Assembly (NCBI RefSeq): GCF_013155335.1
Contig: NZ_JABJQZ010000001.1
Span: 1,054,001 to 1,118,000, forward strand
Source of the DNA: Nocardioides sp. zg-1230
Lineage (GTDB): Bacteria; Actinomycetota; Actinomycetes; Propionibacteriales; Nocardioidaceae
DNA: 64,000 nucleotides
Direction of reading: 5' to 3'
The position numbers and the translations under genes were made by a program. The notes under the pieces were generated by a model that was not told where the DNA came from, did not search any database, and was given only the letters and a program-made list of their open reading frames with translations. Every line of letters begins with the position of its first letter. Positions within the stretch are counted from its first letter, which is position 1. This document shows, piece after piece, positions 1-7,848 of the stretch.

Positions 1-83
1 GGCGAAGCCTGGACGTCCCGCTGCCCGATGCCTTCCGGGTGGACGACGAGGGCCCGCCTCCGTCAGGGTGGGCCCGATCGTGA
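1..83 (+). CDS. 3' end of an unidentified gene (partial)
   Basis: Reading frame 3 is open from the window edge to a TGA at 81-83 and gives about 26 residues rich in acidic and proline residues (for example VDDEGPPPSG). It ends 40 bp before the next gene on the same strand. The fragment is too short to assign to a family. Another frame is open further, so this call rests only on spacing and composition. It could equally be non-coding. Confidence 0.25.
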   Translation, partial: RSLDVPLPDAFRVDDEGPPPSGWARS

Positions 84-123
84 CGCGACCCGGCGTGGGG
101 GCGTCCCACCAGAGAGGGATCCC

Positions 124-612
124 ATGACCTTCCGAGCCCGCCTGACCCTGACCGGCGCCGTGCTGCTGGTCGGGGCCGTCACCTCCGCCTGCGGGGGAGG
201 GAGCGGCGCGCCGAGCGACGCGAGCAAGGACGGCTTCTGCGAGGCGGCCAACAGCCTGATGTCCGACCTGCTGCCCGAGGACATGGGCACCCCCGAGCTG
301 CCGAGCGACGAGGACATGGCGCAGGCGGTCAAGGACTGGGGGTCGCGGATGGAGGAGGTCGGGACGCCCGAGGACATCCCCGACGACGCGCGCAAGGGCT
401 TCGAGGCGGTGGTCGAGCAGGCGAAGGAGATCGATGCCGAGGACTTCTCCATCGAGAAGCTGGAGGAGCTCGAGAAGGGCGGCGCCGACGCCTCGAAGGA
501 AGTGGAGGAGCAGGCCGACGCCTTCGGTGACTACCTGACCGAGACGTGCGGCAACCCGATGGACGACCTCGAGCTGCCCGAGCTGCCCGAGCTGCCCGAG
601 ACGACCGAGTGA
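124..612 (+). CDS. Small acidic lipoprotein, function unknown
   Basis: This 162-residue protein starts with a signal peptide ending in a lipobox (VTSAC, lipidated Cys at about residue 23). The mature part is strongly acidic, has two further cysteines (DGFCEAAN and ETCGNP) and ends in repeated ELPELPE units. ATG 124 was chosen because GAGAGGGA lies just upstream and the signal peptide starts there; an upstream extension would be arginine-rich non-coding translation. It is clearly paralogous to the lipoprotein at 17874-18275: both share FC..A, VGTP.(D/E)(I/N), D.AR.GFE and a C-terminal TCxxP-like end. It is probably anchored to the outer face of the membrane. Role unknown. Confidence 0.8.
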   Translation: MTFRARLTLTGAVLLVGAVTSACGGGSGAPSDASKDGFCEAANSLMSDLLPEDMGTPELPSDEDMAQAVKDWGSRMEEVGTPEDIPDDARKGFEAVVEQAKEIDAEDFSIEKLEELEKGGADASKEVEEQADAFGDYLTETCGNPMDDLELPELPELPETTE

Positions 613-689
613 CCCGCGACCCGAGTCCACGGCGCGGCGCCCGGTCGGGACGTACGATGGCTGGCGGTGCTGCAGAGGGAGGACGTGCC

Positions 690-1079
690 ATGGCGATCAC
701 GCGCGAGGGCAGGATCTGCTCGTTCTGCGGCGAGCCCGGAGGGCCGGGCACCGACCTGCGCCTGATCGGGGGTCTCGGCGCGCAGGTCTGCGCCACGTGC
801 ATCGACGACTTCCACGCGATCATCCACGACGAGACGGCCATCGCAGCGGTGAGCGGCCCCTTCCCGTGGGAGCGGATGGACGACGCAGCGCTGCTGGCCA
901 CCCTGCCCCAGATCCTCGCCTCGGCCGAGCAGAACACCGCGTTCGCCCACGAGTGGGTCGACCTGCTCCGCAGCCGCAACATCTCCTGGGCCGAGATCGG
1001 GCGGGCGCTCGGCGTCTCCCGGCAGGCGGCCTGGGAGAGATTCTCGCGCCGCTCGGGCGACAAGGGCGCCACTGCATGA
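690..1079 (+). CDS. ClpX-type zinc finger protein with C-terminal helix-turn-helix-like segment
   Basis: The 129-residue product opens with a four-cysteine zinc finger (C10-x2-C13 and C34-x2-C37, ending CATCIDDF) of the type found at the N terminus of ClpX. No AAA domain follows. Residues 90-125 read like a helix-turn-helix (SWAEIGRALGVSRQAAWERF). ATG 690 has a strong GAGGGAGGA ribosome site 7 nt upstream. It may therefore be a small DNA-binding or adaptor protein rather than a protease subunit. A stem-loop terminator follows. Similar short zf-C4_ClpX proteins are common in actinobacteria and uncharacterised. Confidence 0.75.
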   Translation: MAITREGRICSFCGEPGGPGTDLRLIGGLGAQVCATCIDDFHAIIHDETAIAAVSGPFPWERMDDAALLATLPQILASAEQNTAFAHEWVDLLRSRNISWAEIGRALGVSRQAAWERFSRRSGDKGATA

Positions 1080-1121
1080 GGCCATCGTCGACGTCAGGGT
1101 AGACTTGACGAGCGAGGCGTC

Positions 1122-1151
1122 GGCCGGGCTGTCACGGGGGTGAGCCCGGCC
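1122..1151. terminator. Stem-loop between convergent genes
   Basis: GGCCGGGCT and AGCCCGGCC form a perfect 9-bp stem with a 12-nt loop between the convergent zinc finger gene and the glycosylase gene. A second small hairpin (GGGGCC-3 nt-GGCCCC, 1186-1200) lies next to the glycosylase stop. Neither has a T-tract, which is usual for actinobacterial terminators. Confidence 0.5.
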
Positions 1152-1208
1152 GGTGCCTCTTCTGCTGTCATCGGCTGGGCACGCCGGGGCCAAGGGCCCC
1201 GCGCGCTG

Positions 1209-2090
1209 CTACTTGAGCAGCTTGGACATCCGCCGGTCCGCGAGCGGCTTCCCGCCCGTCTGGCACGTCGCGCAGTACTGCAGGCTCGAGTCGGCGAATG
1301 ACACCTCGCGCACCAGGTCACCGCAGACCGGGCAGGCCTGACCGGTGCGGCCGTGGACGGCGAGGTTGCTCTTCTTCTCACCCTTGAGCTCGCTGGCGGC
1401 GAGCCCGCTCGAGCGCTGGACCGCGTCGCCGAGCGTCGTGCGCACGGCGTCGTACAACGTCTGGAGATCGGTCTCGTCGAGGCTGTTGGCCGGCTTGAAC
1501 GGCGACATCCGCGCGGCGTGGAGGATCTCGTCGGAGTAGGCGTTGCCGATGCCGGCGACGATCGACTGCATGCGCAGCACGCCCTTGATCTGCTTGCGGC
1601 CCTCGGCCTCGAGGATCTGGCGCAGCACCTCGATGGTGAAGTCGTCGGACAGCGGGTCGGGTCCGAGCCGGGCGATGCCCTCGACCTCCTGCGGGTCCCG
1701 GACGACGTAGATCGCGAGTCCCTTCCGCGTCCCGGCCTCGGTGACGTCGAGCCCGGGCTGGGTCTCGAGGTCCGGGTCGTCGATGACGATGCGGGCGGCG
1801 AGCGGGTTCTTGGAGTTCGGCCTGGCCGGCAGGGCCGGCACCTCGTCGCGCCAGCGGATCCAGCCGGCCCGCGCGAGGTGGATGACGAGGTGCACGCCGC
1901 TCGCGTCGATGTCGAGGAACTTCCCGTGCCGCGTGACGTCCTCGACGAGCGTGCCGTGCAGCGCGTGCAGCGGCGGGTCGAAGGTCTTGAGTGCGCTGAA
2001 GGCGGCCAGGTCGATGCGGCTGATCGCGCGGCCCACGAGGCGACCGCGCAGGTCCTGGGCGAGGGCTTCGACCTCGGGCAGCTCGGGCAC
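1209..2090 (-). CDS. Fpg/Nei family DNA glycosylase/AP lyase
   Basis: The protein (293 aa) begins V(M)PELPEVE, so after removal of the initiator the catalytic proline is N-terminal and followed by the conserved Glu, as in formamidopyrimidine-DNA glycosylase and endonuclease VIII. The mid region carries the helix-two-turn-helix segment (SIVAGIGNAYSDEIL), and the C terminus has a four-Cys zinc finger (CPVCG...CATC). It acts in base excision repair on oxidised bases. The GTG start at 2090 is set by the PELPEVE motif. TAGACT (minus strand, 2098-2103) lies 7 nt upstream, so the mRNA is probably leaderless. Whether the substrate preference is Fpg-like or Nei-like cannot be read from the sequence. 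Confidence 0.93.
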   Translation of the reverse strand: MPELPEVEALAQDLRGRLVGRAISRIDLAAFSALKTFDPPLHALHGTLVEDVTRHGKFLDIDASGVHLVIHLARAGWIRWRDEVPALPARPNSKNPLAARIVIDDPDLETQPGLDVTEAGTRKGLAIYVVRDPQEVEGIARLGPDPLSDDFTIEVLRQILEAEGRKQIKGVLRMQSIVAGIGNAYSDEILHAARMSPFKPANSLDETDLQTLYDAVRTTLGDAVQRSSGLAASELKGEKKSNLAVHGRTGQACPVCGDLVREVSFADSSLQYCATCQTGGKPLADRRMSKLLK

Positions 2091-2136
2091 GCGCCCAAGT
2101 CTAGGCAGAGCCTTGTGGGACGGGTCACAATGGAAC

Positions 2137-2400
2137 ATGGCCCAGCAGCGCACCCCTCGCACCGGGGAGGTCTTCCTCGACCCCCGCGGTGAGAACCGCT
2201 CGCTGCGCGTGACCTGGCACCACGACCGGCAGCTCGTGGTGCTGTCGCTGTGGCGCGACAACGTCTGTGCCGGCACCTTCCGGCTCGCCGCCGACGAGGT
2301 GCCCGACCTGATCGCCCTGCTGCGCCGCGGGCTCGACGACGCGTACGACGCCGCGCGCGAGCGCGTCGACCGGCTCGACCGGCCCAGCGAGGTCGGCTGA
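2137..2400 (+). CDS. Conserved hypothetical protein, 87 aa
   Basis: A short protein transcribed divergently from the glycosylase gene, with 46 bp between the two start codons. It shows an alternating beta pattern (SLRVTWHHDRQLVVLSLWRDNVCAGTFRLAADEVPDLIALLRRGL) followed by an amphipathic helix. No family is recognised with certainty. The codon bias and third-position GC match the neighbours, which supports coding. ATG 2137 was chosen because it keeps the whole beta-rich domain; CACAAT sits 5 nt upstream. Confidence 0.7.
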   Translation: MAQQRTPRTGEVFLDPRGENRSLRVTWHHDRQLVVLSLWRDNVCAGTFRLAADEVPDLIALLRRGLDDAYDAARERVDRLDRPSEVG

Positions 2401-2457
2401 CTCGCCGACTATCCTGTGATCTAGGGATCTGCTTAGAGACCCGAATAGGGTCTGATC

Positions 2458-3660
2458 GTGGACCCCATCCGGAACCCGTACGCCCCCGGCGCGGGCCAGC
2501 GCCCGCCCGAGCTCGCCGGCCGCGACGAGCAGCTCGCGGCGTTCGGCGTCGTGCTCGAGCGGGTCGCCAACGGTCGCCCCGAGCGCAGCCTCGTCCTCAC
2601 CGGCCTGCGCGGCGTGGGCAAGACCGTCCTGCTCAACGCGCTCCGCGGCGCGGCCGTGCGCAAGGGCTGGGGCACCGGCAAGCTCGAGGCCCGTCCCGGC
2701 CAGGGCCTGCGGCGTCCGCTCAGCAGCGCGCTGCACCAGGCCGTCCGCGAGCTGGGGCACCGCGACGAGGACTCGGTCGACCACGTGCTCGGCGTCATCA
2801 AGTCCTTCGCGCACCGCGATGCCGGCGCCGGGGCGAAGCTGAAGGACCAGTGGAGTCCGGGCATCGACGCCGCCGCCGTACGCGGTCGCGCCGACTCCGG
2901 CGACATCGAGATCGACCTGGTCGAGCTCTTCACCGACCTCGGCGGGCTCGCGGCCGACGTCGGCAAGGGCATCGGCATCTTCATCGACGAGATGCAGGAC
3001 CTCGGTGCCGACGACGTGTCCGCGCTGTGCGCCGCCTGCCACGAGCTCAGCCAGTCGGGCCTGCCCGTGATCGTCGTCGGGGCAGGCCTCCCGCACCTGC
3101 CGGCCGTGCTGAGCGCCAGCAAGTCCTACAGCGAGCGGTTGTTCCGCTACCAGCGCATCGACCGCCTCTCCCGCGAGGCCGCCGACCGCGCGCTCGAGGC
3201 GCCCGCGGCCGACGAGGACGCGGCGTACGAGACCGACGCCCTCGCCGCGATGTACGACGCGACCGGCGGCTACCCCTACTTCATCCAGGCCTACGGCAAG
3301 GCCGTGTGGGACCTCGCGCCGCGCTCGCCGACCACCGCGGCGGACGTCGCCGTCGCCGCTCCCGAGGCCGAGTCGGAGCTCGCCGTCGGCTTCTTCGGCT
3401 CCCGCTACGAGCGCGCGACGCCGGGGGAGCGGGACTACCTGATGGCGATGGCCGACGTCGCGCAGGCCCAGAGCGGTGCCGGCGGTGACGAGGACTCCGT
3501 GCCCAGCTCCGACGTCGCCGCGGCGCTCGGCAAGAAGCCCCAGTCGCTGTCCCCGGCCCGCGACTCGCTGCTCAAGAAGGGCCTCGTCTACTCCGGCGAG
3601 CGCGGCCGCATCGCCTTCACCGTGCCCCACTTCGGGCGCTACCTCCGCGAGCGCGGCTGA
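2458..3660 (+). CDS. AAA ATPase (Orc1/Cdc6-like AAA_16 type)
   Basis: The 400-residue protein has Walker A TGLRGVGKT at residues 48-56 and Walker B GIFIDEMQDL around 173-182, then a lid region and a C-terminal winged-helix-like part (residues 330-400: SSDVAAALGKKPQSLSPARDSLLKKGLV). It resembles the archaeal/Orc1-type ATP-binding proteins that are common and uncharacterised in actinobacteria. The GTG start is preceded by TAGGGT at 2446-2451 with a 6-nt gap, typical of a leaderless mRNA. The gene stands alone and its stop is followed by the palindrome pair A1/A2. Nucleic-acid remodelling is a reasonable guess, but no specific role can be assigned. Confidence 0.85.
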   Translation: MDPIRNPYAPGAGQRPPELAGRDEQLAAFGVVLERVANGRPERSLVLTGLRGVGKTVLLNALRGAAVRKGWGTGKLEARPGQGLRRPLSSALHQAVRELGHRDEDSVDHVLGVIKSFAHRDAGAGAKLKDQWSPGIDAAAVRGRADSGDIEIDLVELFTDLGGLAADVGKGIGIFIDEMQDLGADDVSALCAACHELSQSGLPVIVVGAGLPHLPAVLSASKSYSERLFRYQRIDRLSREAADRALEAPAADEDAAYETDALAAMYDATGGYPYFIQAYGKAVWDLAPRSPTTAADVAVAAPEAESELAVGFFGSRYERATPGERDYLMAMADVAQAQSGAGGDEDSVPSSDVAAALGKKPQSLSPARDSLLKKGLVYSGERGRIAFTVPHFGRYLRERG

Positions 3661-3694
3661 GCGTCCTCCGCCGCGCGCCCGACCGCCGGTGCCT

Positions 3695-3748
3695 GGGCGG
3701 TGGTCCACCCACATTCTGGGCGCGCAGAATGTCGCTCCGCCACCGCCC
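3695..3748. repeat. Imperfect palindrome A1 (family A)
   Basis: A 54-bp inverted repeat with GGGCGGTGG / CCACCGCCC tips and ACATTCTG / CAGAATGT inner arms around a 6-nt loop. It begins 34 bp after the ATPase stop codon. Related copies are A2 (3776-3831) and A3/A4 (24994-25127). Confidence 0.85.
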
Positions 3749-3775
3749 ACCGGCGCGTCCTACGTCGACACGCCC

Positions 3776-3831
3776 CGAGCGGTGGTCCAGCCACATCCCT
3801 GATGCCCAGAATGTGGCTCCACCACCGCTCG
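3776..3831. repeat. Imperfect palindrome A2 (family A)
   Basis: A 56-bp inverted repeat with CGAGCGGTGGT / ACCACCGCTCG tips and CAGCCACAT / ATGTGGCT inner arms. It follows A1 after a 27-bp spacer and ends 17 bp before the stop codon of the oxidoreductase gene on the other strand. The spacer contains CGACACGCCC, whose complement GGGCGTGTCG recurs in the A3-A4 spacer, so the pair appears to be a unit copied as a whole. Confidence 0.85.
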
Positions 3832-3848
3832 GCGGCGGGCGGGGCGGA

Positions 3849-5276
3849 TCAGGCGGGCGGGGGCGGCGGCGGGGTGCGGAAGGACGGCGGGAGCTCCTCG
3901 AGGAGCCGGACCCAGAGCTCGGACGCGGTGGGGTACGACGGCACGGCGTGGCGCAGCACGTGCACCGGGACGCCGCCGGTGACGGCCACCGTCGCCGCGT
4001 GGAGCATCTCGCCTGCCTCGGGGCCGACGAACGTCGCGCCGAGAAGGAGGCGGGTGTCGGCGTCAATGACGAGCTGGGCGTCGCCGGCGACGTGGTCGCG
4101 CAGCAGCCCGGTGCCGGCGGCCGAGGAGGTCGGCACCCGGGTCACGACGACCTCGTGACCGGCGTCGCGGGCCTGGGCCTCGGTGAGCCCGACGCTCGCG
4201 ACCTCGGGCTCGGTGAAGACGACCTGCGGGACCGGTGCCTCGCGGTCCGGCTCCCAGGCGACCTCGCCCGCCGCGGCGGCCGCGATGCGGGCCCCGACGA
4301 CGCGGGCCTGGTGCTTGCCCCAGTGGGTGAGGGGCGGTCCGCCGGAGGCGTCGCCGACGACGTGCAGCCACTCGGGCAGCCGGCCGTCCGTGACGTCGTC
4401 CGCCGTCAGGCCGACCGACGACAGCCCCAGGTCGTCGAGCCGCGGGCTCCGGCCGATCGCGAGCAGCACCTCGTCGGCCTCGATCTCGCCGCCGGTGGTG
4501 GTCAGGGTGACGGTGCCGCCATGGACGCGCCCGGTGCCGGTGTCCTCGGGGGCCGCGCGGCGTACGTCCTCGACGGAGGTGCCGAGCAGGACGGTGACGC
4601 CGCGCTCGCGCAGTCCGGCGAGCACGGCCTCGCCGGCGAAGGGCTCGGTCCGGCCCAGCAGCCGCGGGCCGCGGACGACGAGCGTGACCGACGAGCCGAG
4701 CGCGGCCATCCAGGTCGCGGCCTCGCACGCGACCACGCCGCCGCCGACGACGACCAACCGGTCGGGCACCTCCACCACGCCGGTGGCGTCGCGGGAGTCC
4801 CACGGGAGCGCGTCGGCGTACTCGTCGGGGACGTGCGCCGCGCTGCCGGTGGCGATGACCACGGCCTGTCGCGCCCGGAGCACCACGTCGGCGCCGTCGG
4901 CCGGGGAGACGCGCACGCTCCGTTCGCCGCTGAGCCGCGCTTCGCCGCGCACGACGTCGAGGCCGGCGCCGTTCGCCCACTCCACCTGGCCGGAGTCGTC
5001 GTAGTGCGAGACCCAGGTGTCGCGGCGCTCGAGCAGCGCCTTCGTGGCGACGTGGGCCGTCGACACGCCGGGCAGGTCGGCCGTCACGTCGGCTGCCGCG
5101 ACCGGGCGCAGCAGCGCCTTGCTCGGGATGCAGGCCCAGTAGCTGCACTCGCCGCCGAGCAGCTCGTGCTCGACGAGGACCGCCGTCCTGCCGGTGCCCT
5201 CGACGGCGTACTGCGCGGCGTTCTCCCCGGCGGGGCCGGCACCGATGACCACGACGTCGTACTCGACTGTCTCCAT
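3849..5276 (-). CDS. FAD/NAD(P)-dependent pyridine nucleotide-disulfide oxidoreductase
   Basis: A 475-aa class I flavoprotein disulfide reductase of the dihydrolipoamide dehydrogenase / mercuric reductase type. The FAD site GAGPAG is at residues 12-17. The redox-active disulfide is C44-x4-C49 in GGECSYWACIPSK, a variant of the usual GGTCLNxGC motif. A second Rossmann motif (VVVGGGVVACEAATWMA) binds NAD(P)H, and the C-terminal HAVPSYPTASE supplies the His-Glu pair. It stands alone, away from any 2-oxoacid dehydrogenase genes, so the physiological substrate is unknown. The ATG at 5276 fits the usual start of the family. Confidence 0.88.
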   Translation of the reverse strand: METVEYDVVVIGAGPAGENAAQYAVEGTGRTAVLVEHELLGGECSYWACIPSKALLRPVAAADVTADLPGVSTAHVATKALLERRDTWVSHYDDSGQVEWANGAGLDVVRGEARLSGERSVRVSPADGADVVLRARQAVVIATGSAAHVPDEYADALPWDSRDATGVVEVPDRLVVVGGGVVACEAATWMAALGSSVTLVVRGPRLLGRTEPFAGEAVLAGLRERGVTVLLGTSVEDVRRAAPEDTGTGRVHGGTVTLTTTGGEIEADEVLLAIGRSPRLDDLGLSSVGLTADDVTDGRLPEWLHVVGDASGGPPLTHWGKHQARVVGARIAAAAAGEVAWEPDREAPVPQVVFTEPEVASVGLTEAQARDAGHEVVVTRVPTSSAAGTGLLRDHVAGDAQLVIDADTRLLLGATFVGPEAGEMLHAATVAVTGGVPVHVLRHAVPSYPTASELWVRLLEELPPSFRTPPPPPPA

Positions 5277-5313
5277 GCCGGGGACGATACGGGGCAGGCG
5301 GATTCGCCGTCCC

Positions 5314-5326
5314 TTGCCCGTTCAAC
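5314..5326 (+). promoter_or_regulatory. Motif shared by the terC and GDT1 upstream regions (copy 1)
   Basis: TTGCCCGTTCAAC lies just before the TAAAAT (5327-5332) -10-like box of the terC leader. The same motif with one change (TTGCCTGTTCAAC) is at 16378-16390 upstream of the GDT1-family gene. Both genes belong to manganese/calcium efflux families. A metalloregulator half-site such as that of MntR is possible but unproven. Confidence 0.4.
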
Positions 5327-5335
5327 TAAAATCAC

Positions 5336-5464
5336 CGCCGAGGGGAGTACCCCACCAACGCTCGTCGGTCACTACGGCGCCTCAGCAGGCGCCCCGGCGA
5401 ACGGCCGCCCCAACGGATGAGCACCGGGCGGCGGGGGAGACCTCAGGAACTGATCCTGAGGAGA
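5336..5464 (+). promoter_or_regulatory. yybP-ykoY-type (manganese) riboswitch before terC
   Basis: The 130-nt leader carries GGGGAGTA near its 5' end (5342-5349) and GGGGGAGACC near its 3' end (5433-5442), with GC-rich hairpins between, matching the conserved ends of yybP-ykoY RNAs, which typically precede TerC and MntP genes. CTCAGGA (5442-5448) and TCCTGAG (5454-5460) then form a hairpin whose 3' arm runs into the GAGGAGA ribosome site. This suggests control of translation start, with Mn(II) binding freeing the site. The assignment is by motif and context; no covariance search was run. Confidence 0.7.
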
Positions 5465-5467
5465 CCC

Positions 5468-6478
5468 ATGTCGTCCATCGCGTCCCCCACCCTGTGGTTC
5501 GTCACCATCGGAGTGGTGCTCGCCCTGCTCGTCGTCGACTTCATCGCCACGCGCAAGCCGCACGAGGTCACGATGAAGGAGGCCATCGGCTGGTCGGCGT
5601 TCTACGTCGCGCTGCCGTTGGCCTTCGGCCTCTACGTCTGGAACGTCCACGGCGGCGACCGCGGCCTGGAGTACTACACCGGCTACCTCGTCGAGAAGAC
5701 GTTGAGCGTCGACAACCTGTTCGTCTTCATGCTGCTGCTCGCGGCCTTCGCGGTGCCGAAGGTCCTCCAGCAGCGGGTGCTGCTCTTCGGCATCATCGGC
5801 GCGCTCGTGCTGCGCGGCATCTTCATCGCCCTCGGCGCGGCAGCCCTGTCCCGCTTCGACTGGGTGTTCCTGGTCTTCGGCGCGATCCTGCTGCTCACCG
5901 GCGTCAAGCTGCTGCGCGACGCCGTCCGCGGCCAGGAGCACGAGGTCGACGTCGCCGAGATGCGCGTGGTCAAGGTGATGCGCCGGATCATGCCGGTCAC
6001 CGACGACTACGAGGGCACCCGCCTCACCGTCGTGCAGCAGGGCCGCCGGGCGCTGACGCCGCTGGCCCTCGTCACCGTCGCCGTGCTCGCCACCGACGTC
6101 GTCTTCGCCGTCGACTCGGTGCCCGCGGTCTACGGCATCACCGGCGACCCCTACCTGGTCTTCGTGACGAACGCCTTCGCACTGCTCGGCCTGCGCGCGC
6201 TCTACTTCGTGCTGCAGGGCGCGCTCGGCGCGCTGCGGCACCTCAGCTACGGCCTCGCCGCGATCCTGGGCTTCATCGGTGGCAAGCTGGTGCTGCACTG
6301 GGCGCACCTGGTGTGGCCGTCGGTCCCCGACGTGCCCACGCTGATGTCGCTGTTCGTGATCGTCGGCATCCTCGGCGTCACGATCGCCACGAGCCTGTGG
6401 GCCAACAAGCGGGACCGCGACCGGGCCCCGGAGGCCGGGACCCCGGACGACGAGCCGGAGGTCGTCGAGACGCGCTGA
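5468..6478 (+). CDS. TerC family integral membrane protein
   Basis: A 336-aa polytopic protein with about eight to nine hydrophobic segments and the TerC signatures EKTLSVDNLFVF and ATDVVFAVDSVPA, whose acidic residues lie in the membrane. TerC proteins belong to the LysE superfamily and act in metal efflux (manganese/calcium) or tellurite resistance. The charged C terminus is cytoplasmic. ATG 5468 is preceded by GAGGAGA, which forms part of the riboswitch hairpin. The riboswitch context makes Mn(II) export the most likely role. Confidence 0.92.
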   Translation: MSSIASPTLWFVTIGVVLALLVVDFIATRKPHEVTMKEAIGWSAFYVALPLAFGLYVWNVHGGDRGLEYYTGYLVEKTLSVDNLFVFMLLLAAFAVPKVLQQRVLLFGIIGALVLRGIFIALGAAALSRFDWVFLVFGAILLLTGVKLLRDAVRGQEHEVDVAEMRVVKVMRRIMPVTDDYEGTRLTVVQQGRRALTPLALVTVAVLATDVVFAVDSVPAVYGITGDPYLVFVTNAFALLGLRALYFVLQGALGALRHLSYGLAAILGFIGGKLVLHWAHLVWPSVPDVPTLMSLFVIVGILGVTIATSLWANKRDRDRAPEAGTPDDEPEVVETR

Positions 6479-6488
6479 GCGCCACGGC

Positions 6489-7112
6489 TCACTCGACGGT
6501 CAGCATCGTCGCCCCGAGGCCGATCATCATCGTGCCGCCGGTGGCGCTGAGGGCGTCGAGCCGCGAGGGGCGGCGCGCGAACCACGTGCGCGCCGTCCCC
6601 GCGGCGAGCGCCCAGGCGCTGTCGGACGCGGCGGCCATGACCCCGAAGACGAGGCCGAGCAGCATCGTCTGCAGGGCCACCGGGCCGGTCGCGTCGGTGA
6701 ACTGCGGGAGGAAGGCCACGAAGAACACGATCGTCTTGGGGTTGGTCGCACCCACGGTGAAGCCGATCCGCACCGGGTGCCCGCGCCGGACCGGCGCCTG
6801 GTCGTCCATCGCGAGGCGCGCGTCGCTGCGGTGACGGATGGCCTGCACGCCGAGCCACACGACGTACGCGGCGCCGAGCAGCTTCACGACGGTGTACGCC
6901 GTCGCGCTCGCCGCGACGACCGCGCCGAGCCCGACCGCCACGAGGACGACCTGGGCCACCAGCCCGAGGGCGTTGCCGACCACCGACAGGAGCGCCTCGC
7001 GGCGCCCGACAGTCAGGGCCCGTCCGATGGTGAAGAGCAGGCTCGGACCCGGCACCTGGATGAACAGGATCGAGGCGACGAGGAAGGCCACCCACTGGCT
7101 CGACGACGGCAT
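6489..7112 (-). CDS. LysE/RhtB family translocator
   Basis: A 207-aa membrane protein with about six segments and the N-terminal LysE/RhtB motif (VPGPSLLFTIGRALTVGRREAL). The central cytoplasmic loop is charged, and NPKTIVFFVAFLPQF is the conserved second half. The family exports amino acids such as lysine, homoserine and threonine; the substrate here is not predictable. ATG 7112 was chosen because it gives the standard family N terminus. The gene converges on terC with a 10-bp gap. Confidence 0.9.
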   Translation of the reverse strand: MPSSSQWVAFLVASILFIQVPGPSLLFTIGRALTVGRREALLSVVGNALGLVAQVVLVAVGLGAVVAASATAYTVVKLLGAAYVVWLGVQAIRHRSDARLAMDDQAPVRRGHPVRIGFTVGATNPKTIVFFVAFLPQFTDATGPVALQTMLLGLVFGVMAAASDSAWALAAGTARTWFARRPSRLDALSATGGTMMIGLGATMLTVE

Positions 7113-7342
7113 GGCCCCAGTGTGGGGCGCCGGCGCCGTGGCGCGAAAGTGCTTTGCCGTCGACCATGAGTTTCTGGGAGACTCAGCGGCGAGGGCGACG
7201 TCCGCCGCCCAGCCCGACGCGCCGGCCCCAGTCCGCGCACACGGCGAAGGGGAGCAGATCCTCGGACGCATCCGCGAGTCAGGTTCGTCGACGCCCGCTG
7301 CAGCGGCGCACTGGGGGCGCAGCGCAGCCGAAGGTGATCGAC

Positions 7343-7831
7343 ATGACCAGGAACAGTGACTTCAAGCAGGTCGTCCGCGCTCGCATGGCCGCGACCGGCG
7401 AGGGCTACACCGCCGCGCGGGCGGCGCTCCAGCAGGAGGCGTACGACGCCGCGCGCGCCGAGCAGGAGCGGCTCGTCGGGCGGCTCTTCCGGGCTGGCCG
7501 GATCGAGCGGGTGCCCGCCAAGCGGAAGGTCCGGGCGGCGGTGCTGCTCGAGGTGCTCAGCCGGTTCGAGCCGGGCCGTGTCTACGCAGAGCCCGAGGTC
7601 AACGAGGTGCTCCTCGGGGTGCACGAGGACTTCGCCTACCTGCGCCGCGAGCTGGTGAACTACCACTACCTCGAGCGGGCGGACGGCCGCTACCGCACGG
7701 CCGCGCAGGCGCCGACCCGCTCGGCGGTCGAGCGACAGGAGATCCCGGCCTGGGAGGCGCACTGGCTGCCCGGCTTCCCCTCCGGCGCGGGGGCGGGAGC
7801 CGCAGCCGGGGCCTTCCGCCGCGAGCCCTGA
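7343..7831 (+). CDS. DUF2087 domain protein
   Basis: The 162-aa product has a central DUF2087 region (AVLLEVLSRFEPGRVYAEPEVNEVLLGVHEDFAYLRRELVNYHYLERADGRY), a winged-helix-like fold found in many small actinobacterial proteins and in some ArsR-type regulators. The N-terminal 40 residues form a basic helix (VRARMAATGEGYTAARAAL). ATG 7343 has AAGGTGA 6 nt upstream. The 230 bp between this gene and lysE hold no gene I can support. The function is unknown, though nucleic-acid binding is plausible. Confidence 0.75.
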   Translation: MTRNSDFKQVVRARMAATGEGYTAARAALQQEAYDAARAEQERLVGRLFRAGRIERVPAKRKVRAAVLLEVLSRFEPGRVYAEPEVNEVLLGVHEDFAYLRRELVNYHYLERADGRYRTAAQAPTRSAVERQEIPAWEAHWLPGFPSGAGAGAAAGAFRREP

Positions 7832-7848
7832 GGCGGCAGGCTGGGGGC

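Noticed and set aside
3695..3831. CRISPR-like array or insertion-sequence ends
   Set aside because: There are only two repeats per locus, they are palindromic, and no cas gene or transposase is nearby.
7113..7342. Small gene between lysE and the DUF2087 gene
   Set aside because: The open frame extending upstream of ATG 7343 lacks a ribosome site at its start and its translation is Arg/Ser/Pro-rich low complexity; the ribosome site AAGGTGA supports the internal ATG.
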